From: Oscillospiraceae bacterium | GTDB taxonomy: Bacteria > Bacillota_A > Clostridia > Oscillospirales > Oscillospiraceae | DNA: 12,235 bases | Direction of reading: 5' to 3' | NCBI GenBank assembly: GCA_031265965.1 | Contig: JAISBX010000055.1 | Coordinates: 1 to 12,235, forward strand | In this document: positions 7,113 to 12,235 of the stretch, in pieces | Layout of the letters: every line of letters starts with the position of its first letter | Position numbering within the stretch: position 1 is the first letter of the stretch | Notes under the pieces: generated by a model | What the model saw: only the letters and a program-made list of their open reading frames with translations | Told to the model about the DNA's origin: nothing | Databases searched by the model: none | Made by a program: the position numbers and the translations under genes

Positions 7113-7348
7113 ATCTCCCTGTACATCGCGCCCGCGTCGGCTTTAGCCGCCGTCTCCTGAACGGAGACGACCTCGACGCGCAGTATGCGGCCTCCGAGCT
7201 GCATTTGCAGTACGTCGCCCGGCTTGACCTCGTATGAGGCTCTGGCAGGCCTGTCGTTGACGCTCACGCGCCCCGCGTCGCACGCCTCGTTGGCCACGGT
7301 GCGCCTCTTAATGAGCCTCGACACCTTGAGATACTTGTCAAGCCGCAT
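7109..7348 (-). CDS. rqcP: S4-domain ribosome quality control protein RqcP (YabO)
   Basis: RqcP binds stalled 50S subunits and works with RqcH in poly-alanine tailing of blocked nascent chains. The 79-residue protein is nearly all S4 RNA-binding domain. The N-terminus RLDKYLKVSRLIKRRTVA, the middle GRVSVNDRPARASYEVKPGD and the C-terminal AGAMY closely follow B. subtilis YabO as I recall it. The ATG at 7348 has an AAAGGGGA ribosome site about 10 bases upstream. It is the first gene of a tightly packed run and follows the terminator hairpin after HU, so it may depend on readthrough or a promoter that I could not identify. HU upstream fits the usual clostridial hup-yabO order. The usual downstream neighbours yabP, yabQ and divIC are missing. 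Confidence 0.92.
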   Translation of the reverse strand: MRLDKYLKVSRLIKRRTVANEACDAGRVSVNDRPARASYEVKPGDVLQMQLGGRILRVEVVSVQETAAKADAGAMYREI

Positions 7349-7385
7349 GAATATCCGTCCCCTTTACAACAGCGAGTATGCAGGC

Positions 7386-7419
7386 AAATAACGGCGCGAA
7401 ATGCTCCGCGCCGTTATTT
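7386..7419 (-). terminator. Intrinsic terminator after HU
   Basis: A perfect 13-base stem (AAATAACGGCGCG at 7386-7398 with its complement at 7407-7419) closes an eight-base loop. On the minus strand the GC-rich core is followed by TTATTTG, a short U-rich stretch. It lies between the HU stop and rqcP and probably ends most HU transcripts. The A/T-rich stem base on both sides would let it act from either strand. Confidence 0.75.
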
Positions 7420-7435
7420 CATATAAATAATCAAA

Positions 7436-7455
7436 ATTGTGCGGCATTGTGCGGC
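7436..7455. repeat. Tandem 10-bp repeat (ATTGTGCGGC x2)
   Basis: Two exact adjacent copies lie between the HU stop codon and its terminator hairpin, in the 3' untranslated part of the HU transcript. They may be simple slippage; no function is evident. Confidence 0.7.
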
Positions 7456-7462
7456 TCGCATC

Positions 7463-7741
7463 CTATAATTGAGCTACCGATTCCTTGAGCGCCTTGCCGG
7501 CCTTGAACGCCGGATATTTTGTGGCGGGGATCTCAAGCGGCTCGCCCGTCGCCAGATTTTTGCCTACGCGCGCGGCGCGCGACCTGACCTCGAACGTGCC
7601 GAAACCGAGAACTTGGACTCTGTCGCCCGTTTTCAGCGCGTCCGCGATCGTGTTGAATGTAGCCGCGTACGCCTTTTCGCTGTCCTTGCGGGTGAGTCCC
7701 GTGCTGTCAGAAATTGCTGTAATGATCTCCGATTTATTCAT
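7463..7741 (-). CDS. hup: HU-family nucleoid DNA-binding protein
   Basis: HU bends and wraps DNA as a dimer throughout the nucleoid. The 92-residue product starts MNKSEIITAI and contains the family core VLGFGTFEVRSRAARVGKN (44-62), followed by the beta-arm tip and EIPATKYPAFKAGKALK. The ATG at 7741 is chosen over upstream in-frame codons because GGGAGGA lies nine bases before it and because HU proteins begin this way. The residue at the arm tip is unusual: position 63, normally the intercalating Pro of RNPxTGE, is Leu (KNLATGE). A promoter with an extended -10 precedes it and a hairpin terminator follows it, so HU has at least one transcript of its own between the flippase and rqcP. Confidence 0.95.
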   Translation of the reverse strand: MNKSEIITAISDSTGLTRKDSEKAYAATFNTIADALKTGDRVQVLGFGTFEVRSRAARVGKNLATGEPLEIPATKYPAFKAGKALKESVAQL

Positions 7742-7793
7742 TCGTATGATTCCTCCCGGCATAAAGCCCAATAATTTTGCGGATCGTTTTCAA

Positions 7794-7822
7794 ACTCTAC
7801 CATACTTTCCGCTCTTTCGCAA
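7794..7822 (-). promoter_or_regulatory. Sigma-A-type promoter for HU
   Basis: On the minus strand TTGCGA (7817-7822, four of six) is followed after exactly 17 bases by TAGAGT (7794-7799, four of six), preceded by TG one base upstream as in extended -10 promoters. Predicted start is near 7787, giving a leader of about 45 bases that includes the strong ribosome site. Immediately upstream lie AT-rich 11-bp repeats that could act as an UP element. Confidence 0.55.
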
Positions 7823-7833
7823 CCCTTAATGAT

Positions 7834-7855
7834 AAATTTTCTTGAAATTTTCTTG
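7834..7855. repeat. AT-rich 11-bp direct repeat upstream of the HU promoter
   Basis: AAATTTTCTTG occurs twice in tandem (7834-7844 and 7845-7855), followed by a partial third copy of the A/T tract (ATAAAATTT, 7856-7864). The period is close to one helical turn, so the A-tracts are phased and the DNA should curve. It starts about 12 bases upstream of the HU -35 element. Confidence 0.65.
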
Positions 7856-7922
7856 ATAAAATTTGGACTAATCAGGTAAAGTTACATATTTTTTCCTGAT
7901 CCTCCCGTACGGCGCGCGCCTG

Positions 7923-9554
7923 TCATTTAAGCCGGAGAATATCGGCAAGCCTCCCGCCGCGCGGTATCGCCTTCAAGTCGTCGCGCGTTATCGCGCCCGT
8001 GAGCAGCACGAGCGCCAGATACACGACGGCGCCGACCACTACCGAGGCGCCGAGACACAGGACCGTCGTCATCCTGCCCGTGCCGAGCGCGCGCGTGAGC
8101 AGCCGCGTGAACAGATGGTACGCGGAGAATACGGCCACGCCCATGACGCCCGTGCAGAACGCCGGCTTCAAAAACGCGCCCGCGAAACGCGGCCTGTTCT
8201 TCACCCGGCGCGCTATCGCGACGAGGTTGAGCAGCGTGATGGACAGGTAGCAGGCGAGCGTACCGAAGGACGAGCCCAGAATACCGAACTGCCTGTCGCC
8301 CACGAGCGCCCAGTCTATGGCTATCTGTATGAGCCCGCCAATGGGATACGTAAACGCCGGTATGCGCTCGTACCCGTTGGCCTGCAATATTGCCGTTGTG
8401 AGAAGCTGCGTGCAGATGAAAAACGACGCTATGCCGAAAATCGACAGGACGTTCACGCCGACGCCGCTCTGCCCGAGCAGCGCGACGAATATCGGCCGCG
8501 CCAGCACGCATATCCCTATTCCCGCCGGCATCGCCACGAGGCACGTGAGCTTCAGCGACGATTCCATCACCTCGCGCGCGTCGTGGGAGCGCCCGGACGC
8601 CACGGCGGCGGATATGGCGGGGACTATGCTCACGGTAAACGGCACTATGAGCGCGGAGGGCAGTTGCAAAAACGGCTGGCCCTTCGCGTAAGCGCCGTAC
8701 AGCGCCTGCGCCTCCGACGCGAGGTAGCCCGCCCCGTGTTCCAGCCGCCAGAGGACCAGCTTAGTGTCAACTACCGTCATTATGCTCATAAACGACGCGC
8801 CGAGCGTTATGGGTATGCTCACCTTAAATATGCGCGCGAGCGTGTCCCTCCGGCTAGCCGACAGCCCTCCGTGATCGCCGGGACCGCCGAGGGCCGCCAA
8901 CGCGTCCGCCCTGTCGATCCGGCGCTTGAATAAGACGAGCACGGGCAGCGCCACGGCCAGCCCGATCGACGCGCCGGATATGGCGCCCGCGGCGACGGAC
9001 GGCGACGGATATCCGGCGCGCAGCAGCAGCCACGCGATCGTCAGTCCCGCGATGAGCTTGAACGAGACCTCCAGTATCTGCTTCGCGGCCGTCGGCCCCA
9101 TGTTTCCGAAGCCCTGGCTGTACCCCTCGTATACGGATATAACGCAGCAGAAGAACACTCCGGGTGCCAGCGCGCGCAGTCCGGCGGCGGCGTACCCGTC
9201 GCCCAGCAGGGACGCCAGAGAGTCGCTCGCGAAGAACATGGCGAGCGCGAAAAACAGCCCCACGGCGGCAAAGGCGGGCAGCGCGACGGAAAAATACCGC
9301 TTTACGCCGCGCATATCGTCCGTAGCCCGCGCGGCCGCCACGAGGCGGGAGAGCGCCACGGGTATGCCCGACAGCGAGATCGACAGCAGCAGCGTATATA
9401 TCTGATACGCCACCTGAAAATGCGCCGCGCCCTCGTCGTCGAGGATATTGTAGAGCGGGAGCTTGTAGATCGCGCCTATTATCTTCACCAAAATGGCCGT
9501 AGAGCCAAGTATGGCGACTCCGCGCAGATAACTATGTTTTTTCGCTTCAGTCAA
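7923..9554 (-). CDS. SpoVB/YtgP-type polysaccharide or lipid II flippase (MOP superfamily)
   Basis: A 543-residue membrane protein with about 12-14 hydrophobic helices and the N-terminal family pattern GAIYKLPLYNIL, DDEGAAHFQVAYQIYTLLLS and GIPVALSRLVAAA (about residues 27-75). Such proteins flip lipid-linked wall or polysaccharide precursors; SpoVB works in spore cortex synthesis, YtgP/MurJ in peptidoglycan, and YabM is the relative usually found near HU and YabO. The exact substrate cannot be read from sequence. The start chosen is TTG at 9554, with AAGG eight bases upstream and the family-typical KKxSxLRG N-terminus. The frame also holds an ATG at 9605 and a TTG at 9635, but the probable promoter covers those. 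The gene ends 181 bases before the HU start, where clostridia usually have mazG. Confidence 0.88.
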   Translation of the reverse strand: MTEAKKHSYLRGVAILGSTAILVKIIGAIYKLPLYNILDDEGAAHFQVAYQIYTLLLSISLSGIPVALSRLVAAARATDDMRGVKRYFSVALPAFAAVGLFFALAMFFASDSLASLLGDGYAAAGLRALAPGVFFCCVISVYEGYSQGFGNMGPTAAKQILEVSFKLIAGLTIAWLLLRAGYPSPSVAAGAISGASIGLAVALPVLVLFKRRIDRADALAALGGPGDHGGLSASRRDTLARIFKVSIPITLGASFMSIMTVVDTKLVLWRLEHGAGYLASEAQALYGAYAKGQPFLQLPSALIVPFTVSIVPAISAAVASGRSHDAREVMESSLKLTCLVAMPAGIGICVLARPIFVALLGQSGVGVNVLSIFGIASFFICTQLLTTAILQANGYERIPAFTYPIGGLIQIAIDWALVGDRQFGILGSSFGTLACYLSITLLNLVAIARRVKNRPRFAGAFLKPAFCTGVMGVAVFSAYHLFTRLLTRALGTGRMTTVLCLGASVVVGAVVYLALVLLTGAITRDDLKAIPRGGRLADILRLK

Positions 9555-9606
9555 GAAAAATACCTTCAGTCCAAACTCGATATGCCTCTTAGTCCCGGCG
9601 CCCATA

Positions 9607-9635
9607 ATTCTATAACGCGCGGACGAAAAAAGCAA
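9607..9635 (-). promoter_or_regulatory. Probable promoter for the flippase gene
   Basis: On the minus strand TTGCTT (9630-9635) is followed after 17 bases by TAGAAT (9607-9612, five of six matches to TATAAT). A transcript would start near 9600, downstream of the ATG at 9605, which supports the TTG at 9554 as the true start. The -35 match is weak (three of six). Confidence 0.4.
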
Positions 9636-9708
9636 TAGCGAAAAAAGTCGGAATATGGGACATTTTCCCGGTCACATATGCGGAATCTCGACAGGATATT
9701 CACGAAAA

Positions 9709-9788
9709 ATTTACACAATCACCTGTGGAAAACCCTGTGGAAAATGTGAAGAACACCGCCCGGCACGTGATTTATTCCCTGTGGGAAA
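9709..9788. promoter_or_regulatory. Cluster of DnaA-box-like motifs
   Basis: Two exact copies of TGTGGAAAA (9724-9732 and 9736-9744, 12 bases apart) are the complement of TTTTCCACA, which fits TTWTNCACA and differs from TTATCCACA at one position. Three more sites match the degenerate consensus in eight of nine positions: ATTTACACA (9709-9717, opposite orientation), TGTGAAGAA (9745-9753) and TGTGGGAAA (9780-9788). All lie in the AT-rich divergent region between the flippase and the DUF4349 gene. This could be a DnaA-binding cluster that tunes DnaA activity or controls a promoter. It is not near dnaA or dnaN in this window, so calling it an origin is not justified. Confidence 0.4.
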
Positions 9789-9923
9789 TAATCCTCCGCG
9801 GTGGTTAAAATTCGGTTATCGTGAATTTTTCATGAATTTTCCCGTATCGCACCGGCTGTCGGGCGCGCCTGCTTGGAACTTTTTCCCGCGGTCTGCGTCT
9901 AAACCCCCGAGGAGGCGATAAAA

Positions 9924-10940
9924 ATGAAATTGAACATGAAATATAGTACAGTCTTGCTCGTAATCTCGCTCGTTTTGCTCTGTTCCGCCTGCAGCGCAGG
10001 CAGCGGGGAATACCCCGCCGACATGGACGGCGCGGCGCCGTCGGCGTCTGTTGCATACACGAATACGTCAACGGTCGGGTACGATTCCGCAGGGCGCGAA
10101 GAACTTGGGGGAGGCAGGGGGGAAATCGCCGTTATAGCGGAGGGCTCCTTCGAAGCGGCCGACACAGGCGCGGCGCTCGCGCAGAAGATCATTTATTCCG
10201 CATCGGCGGAGATAGAGACCACCACCTTCGACGACACGGTAAACGACGTCTACGCCATGCTCGTCAACATCGGCGGCTTTGTAGAGGAATCCAATATCAC
10301 CGGGGCCGACTATTCCGCTTCCTACTACAAATACCAGACATACCGCTCGGCGGAATTCACAATCCGGGTCCCCGGCCGTTTTTTCGATTCTCTCCCCACT
10401 GAGCTGTCCGGCCTCGGGCACGTGCTGTTCCTGCGCACGGGAGCGACGAACGTCACGGCGCAATATCTCGACACAGAATCTCGCCTGAACACCTACAGGA
10501 TGGAGGAGGAGCGCCTGTTCGCCATGCTGGAGAAGGCGGATAACGTAGAGGACATGATAGCCATCGAGTCGCGCATCTCCAACGTCCGGTACGAGATCGA
10601 GTCGCTTACGTCCGCGCTGCGCAACTGGCAAAGCGAGGTGGACTACTCCACCGTGGATCTATACATCCGCGAGGTAGCCGAGCTCTCGGAGGAAGCGCCT
10701 GTCGTGACCACGTACTGGAGCGAAGTCGGCTCCGGCTTCACCGCGACATTAAAGGGCATAGGCGCGTTTTTCACGTCCGTATTCAAATACCTCATCATAG
10801 CCCTGCCCGTCCTGGTCGTTTTAGCAGTGATCGCGGCGATCGCGCTTGTTATAGTGAAGAAAAGACTCAACCCCGCCCCGCCGCCAGCGCCCACGTCCCC
10901 GCCGCAGGGCGACGACGACGACGAGAACGGCGGTATTTGA
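9924..10940 (+). CDS. DUF4349 membrane-anchored lipoprotein
   Basis: This is the only plus-strand gene. The 338-residue product starts with a lipoprotein signal (basic start, hydrophobic core about 9-19, lipobox-like CSAC with the acylated Cys at 23; Cys at the -3 position is unusual). A low-complexity Gly/Ser/Ala spacer runs to about 85. The DUF4349 domain follows (about 88-312): a beta-rich part with IIYSASAEIET and FTIRVPGRFFDSL, then LDTESRLNTYRMEEERLFAMLEKA leading into a helical, likely coiled-coil stretch (about 183-235). One transmembrane helix (about 287-311), a KKRL stop-transfer, and a Pro-rich then Asp-rich cytoplasmic tail close the protein. It therefore spans the membrane with its main domain outside. 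The molecular function of DUF4349 is unknown; an envelope role is inferred. GAGGAGG upstream fixes the ATG. Confidence 0.9.
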   Translation: MKLNMKYSTVLLVISLVLLCSACSAGSGEYPADMDGAAPSASVAYTNTSTVGYDSAGREELGGGRGEIAVIAEGSFEAADTGAALAQKIIYSASAEIETTTFDDTVNDVYAMLVNIGGFVEESNITGADYSASYYKYQTYRSAEFTIRVPGRFFDSLPTELSGLGHVLFLRTGATNVTAQYLDTESRLNTYRMEEERLFAMLEKADNVEDMIAIESRISNVRYEIESLTSALRNWQSEVDYSTVDLYIREVAELSEEAPVVTTYWSEVGSGFTATLKGIGAFFTSVFKYLIIALPVLVVLAVIAAIALVIVKKRLNPAPPPAPTSPPQGDDDDENGGI

Positions 10941-11182
10941 TCATTGCGCGGATGCGGGTCGGATGGGCACACCGCAAAGATTCAATTCGCCGTCTGCAGT
11001 GCTTGTTTTGTTACGTCTCTTATCCCTCGATCATCCACAACCTAACACATCCGTTCGCCACAAAGCATGGGTATCTGATCAGAACGCGCATACGCACAGC
11101 CGTAGCGCCGCTCGACGCGTTTGTGTGAGGTGCGGAACGACTGGAAGACACGCACATCCACCAAGGCGGGAGGAGTGCGCCG
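10941..11182. other. Convergent intergenic region, no feature recognised
   Basis: These 242 bases separate the ends of the DUF4349 gene (plus) and udp (minus). I find no coding frame with a recognisable product, no tRNA and no stem followed by a T-run. An imperfect stem (11169-11197) overlaps the udp stop codon but lacks a T-tract. Confidence 0.5.
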
Positions 11183-11980
11183 TTAACGCGCCCCTCCGGT
11201 ACGTGGCGTATTGGTGTGGTCGTCTTGTATGAGTATCCTCACGGCGTCCACCGCGATTTTTACGGCGGCTTCCGTGTCGGGCCTGTAGGAGGCGCCGGGT
11301 TCAGGATGCCGGAGTTCCTGGTTCCATATTGCGCTCAGTACGCAACCCGCCCGCGCCTGCAATATCTGCGAGACTATAAATACAGACGAGCTCTCCATCT
11401 CCGAGGCCAAGCATCCCGCCGCTATCCACGCCCGCCACTTCTCGCACAACTCGTACCCGGCGGGCATCCGCTCCGGGGAGTGCTGGCCGTAAAACGAGTC
11501 CTTGCAGTGTACCACGCCGCAATGCCACGCGGCGCCGCGCTCCTGCGATGCCGCGATCAGCGCGTTTGTGACGGAAATATCGGCGACGGCGGGGAACTCA
11601 ACAGGGACATATTCCCTCGTGACGCCGTCCATGCGTATAGCGGCGTTGGCGATCACAATGTCGCCGGCGGCCACCTCGGGTGCCATGCCGCCGCACGTCC
11701 CGACGCGTATGAAATTCCTCACTCCCGCCATATACAGCTCCTCCACGCATATAGCGGCGGACGGGCCGCCGATACCGGTTGACGTCACCAGTACCGGTTC
11801 GCCCAGCAGCTCGCCTATCCACGAGGTATATTCGCGGTTTTGGCAGAGGAAGCGCGGGCGTTCGAGGAGCGCCGCTATGCTCTCGACCCTGCCGGGGTCG
11901 CCGGGCAAAATGGCGTAGCGCGCGCCGTGCGCGTCGTCCAAGCCAATATGGTACGAACTGGCGCCGTGTGCTAAATCCAT
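11183..11980 (-). CDS. udp: Uridine phosphorylase
   Basis: Uridine phosphorylase splits uridine with phosphate to uracil and ribose 1-phosphate in cytosolic pyrimidine salvage. The 265-residue product shows the nucleoside phosphorylase-I fold markers: GDPGR at 27-31 and Arg92 in FIRVGTCGG for phosphate, STGIGGPSAAI (67-77), a KDSFYGQHSPERMP base-pocket segment (160-173) and the ribose-binding EMES (194-197). The ATG at 11980 is preceded by AAAGGCGGTGA at good spacing and gives the family N-terminus YHIGL. An upstream in-frame TTG at 12016 is rejected. The preceding dehydrogenase-like gene ends 73 bases upstream with no terminator, so the two may be cotranscribed. A purine or MTA/SAH nucleosidase is less likely given the FYGQH pocket and the high similarity to uridine-type sequences as I recall them. 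Confidence 0.93.
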   Translation of the reverse strand: MDLAHGASSYHIGLDDAHGARYAILPGDPGRVESIAALLERPRFLCQNREYTSWIGELLGEPVLVTSTGIGGPSAAICVEELYMAGVRNFIRVGTCGGMAPEVAAGDIVIANAAIRMDGVTREYVPVEFPAVADISVTNALIAASQERGAAWHCGVVHCKDSFYGQHSPERMPAGYELCEKWRAWIAAGCLASEMESSSVFIVSQILQARAGCVLSAIWNQELRHPEPGASYRPDTEAAVKIAVDAVRILIQDDHTNTPRTGGAR

Positions 11981-12053
11981 AATCAAATCACCGCCTTTCA
12001 CCGCCGCTAACTGCAACCTGAAATGTTACAGGCACTTTAAGGAATATTCTCTA

Positions 12054-12235
12054 TTAATTTTCGTCGTACGCGCGGGACACTATGTCCGCTATCAACTCTT
12101 TCGTCACGGCGACGGGGGATGTTACGAAACCGGCTTTTGCCGCCATCTCGCATTGCATTACGACCTCGTCCGGTACCGCCGCGAGCAGCTCGGCTCGGTC
12201 GAGGCCGAGTTGGCGCATGTTAGGCAATCCTATCT
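12054..12235 (-). CDS. C-terminal end of a probable iron-dependent alcohol/polyol dehydrogenase (partial)
   Basis: The frame is open from the right window edge to a TAA at 12054-12056, showing the last 59 residues. They read IGLPNMRQLGLDRAELL, then a helical stretch with CEMAAKAGFVTSPVAVTKEL, and end IADIVSRAYDEN. The pattern of a GLP...LGL entry, a small helix, a turn with a Pro-Val-Thr step and a final helix is that of the C-terminus of the Fe-ADH/glycerol dehydrogenase superfamily. The active site lies outside the window, so the substrate is unknown and the assignment rests on a short, variable segment. It is codirectional with udp, 73 bases downstream. Confidence 0.5.
   Translation of the reverse strand, partial: IGLPNMRQLGLDRAELLAAVPDEVVMQCEMAAKAGFVTSPVAVTKELIADIVSRAYDEN

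Larger units (their letters stand above)
9555..9923. other. Divergent intergenic region (flippase / DUF4349)
   Basis: This 369-base stretch is clearly more AT-rich than its surroundings. It holds the flippase promoter at its left end, the DnaA-box-like cluster in the middle, and three scattered copies of TTTTCCCG (9664-9671, 9837-9844 and near 9882-9889). The repeated TGAATTTTT/TGAATTTT lies near 9821-9840. The ribosome site GAGGAGG for the plus-strand gene ends it. I could not find a convincing -10/-35 pair for the plus-strand gene, and the short open frames across it have no recognisable product. Confidence 0.6.

Noticed and set aside
7874..7903. Terminator after the flippase gene
   Set aside because: ATCAGG and CCTGAT form only a six-base stem with an 18-base loop, too weak for an intrinsic terminator; an operator role cannot be supported either.
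8115..8933. Plus-strand open frame opposite the flippase gene (272 codons)
   Set aside because: Antisense shadow with Arg/Glu-rich, domain-free translation; the flippase frame explains the sequence.
9709..9788. Replication origin
   Set aside because: DnaA-box-like sites are present, but there is no dnaA, dnaN, rpmH or clear unwinding element in the window, and most boxes are imperfect.
11169..11197. Possible terminator stem at the udp stop codon
   Set aside because: The stem is interrupted (five plus four pairs with unequal bulges), contains the stop codon in its loop, and is not followed by a T-run on either strand.
10963..11232. Plus-strand open frame in the gap before udp
   Set aside because: It has no ribosome site, no recognisable domain, and runs into the end of udp antisense.

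Overview
The window reads as ordinary chromosome from a high-GC member of the Clostridia (Firmicutes), probably an uncultured gut lineage near the Oscillospirales or Christensenellales. The evidence is the gene set: a DnaD-domain primosome protein, RqcP (YabO), a SpoVB/YtgP-type flippase next to HU, LuxS, a DUF4349 lipoprotein, and good AGGAGG-like ribosome binding sites. Family and phylum are inferred from gene content and order. No search was run. No insertion sequence, prophage, CRISPR array, tRNA or rRNA is visible.

Layout, right to left because nearly everything is on the minus strand. At the right edge is the C-terminal end of an iron-dependent alcohol/polyol dehydrogenase-like protein, followed by uridine phosphorylase (udp). 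A 242-base convergent gap separates udp from the only plus-strand gene, a DUF4349 membrane-anchored lipoprotein. Upstream of that gene is a divergent, AT-rich region with a cluster of DnaA-box-like motifs. Across it lies a polysaccharide/lipid II-type flippase. Then come HU with its own promoter, a strong hairpin terminator, and a compact run of six genes (rqcP, AI-2E family permease, gtrA-like, mutS, CPBP intramembrane protease, dnaD-like). These six overlap or sit at most about 35 bases apart, so they probably form one transcription unit. After dnaD a 141-base stretch consists almost entirely of four stem-loops, followed by luxS and a MoaB/MogA-type molybdopterin adenylyltransferase cut by the left edge.

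Functional threads: genome maintenance (HU, MutS, DnaD), translation rescue (RqcP), cell-envelope polymer and lipid-carrier handling (flippase, GtrA, CPBP protease, DUF4349 lipoprotein), and small-molecule metabolism (LuxS in methyl-cycle detoxification/AI-2 formation, Udp in pyrimidine salvage, MoaB in cofactor synthesis). The flippase-HU-RqcP order is the remnant of a conserved clostridial neighbourhood (yabM-mazG-hup-yabO-yabP-yabQ-divIC), but mazG, yabP, yabQ and divIC are not here.

I see no complete, clearly new multi-gene system. The most unusual signals are non-coding: the four-hairpin array with a perfect 34-bp palindrome between dnaD and luxS, and the DnaA-box-like cluster at 9709-9788. 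The HU protein is also odd: it carries Leu at position 63, where the family has its DNA-intercalating Pro.
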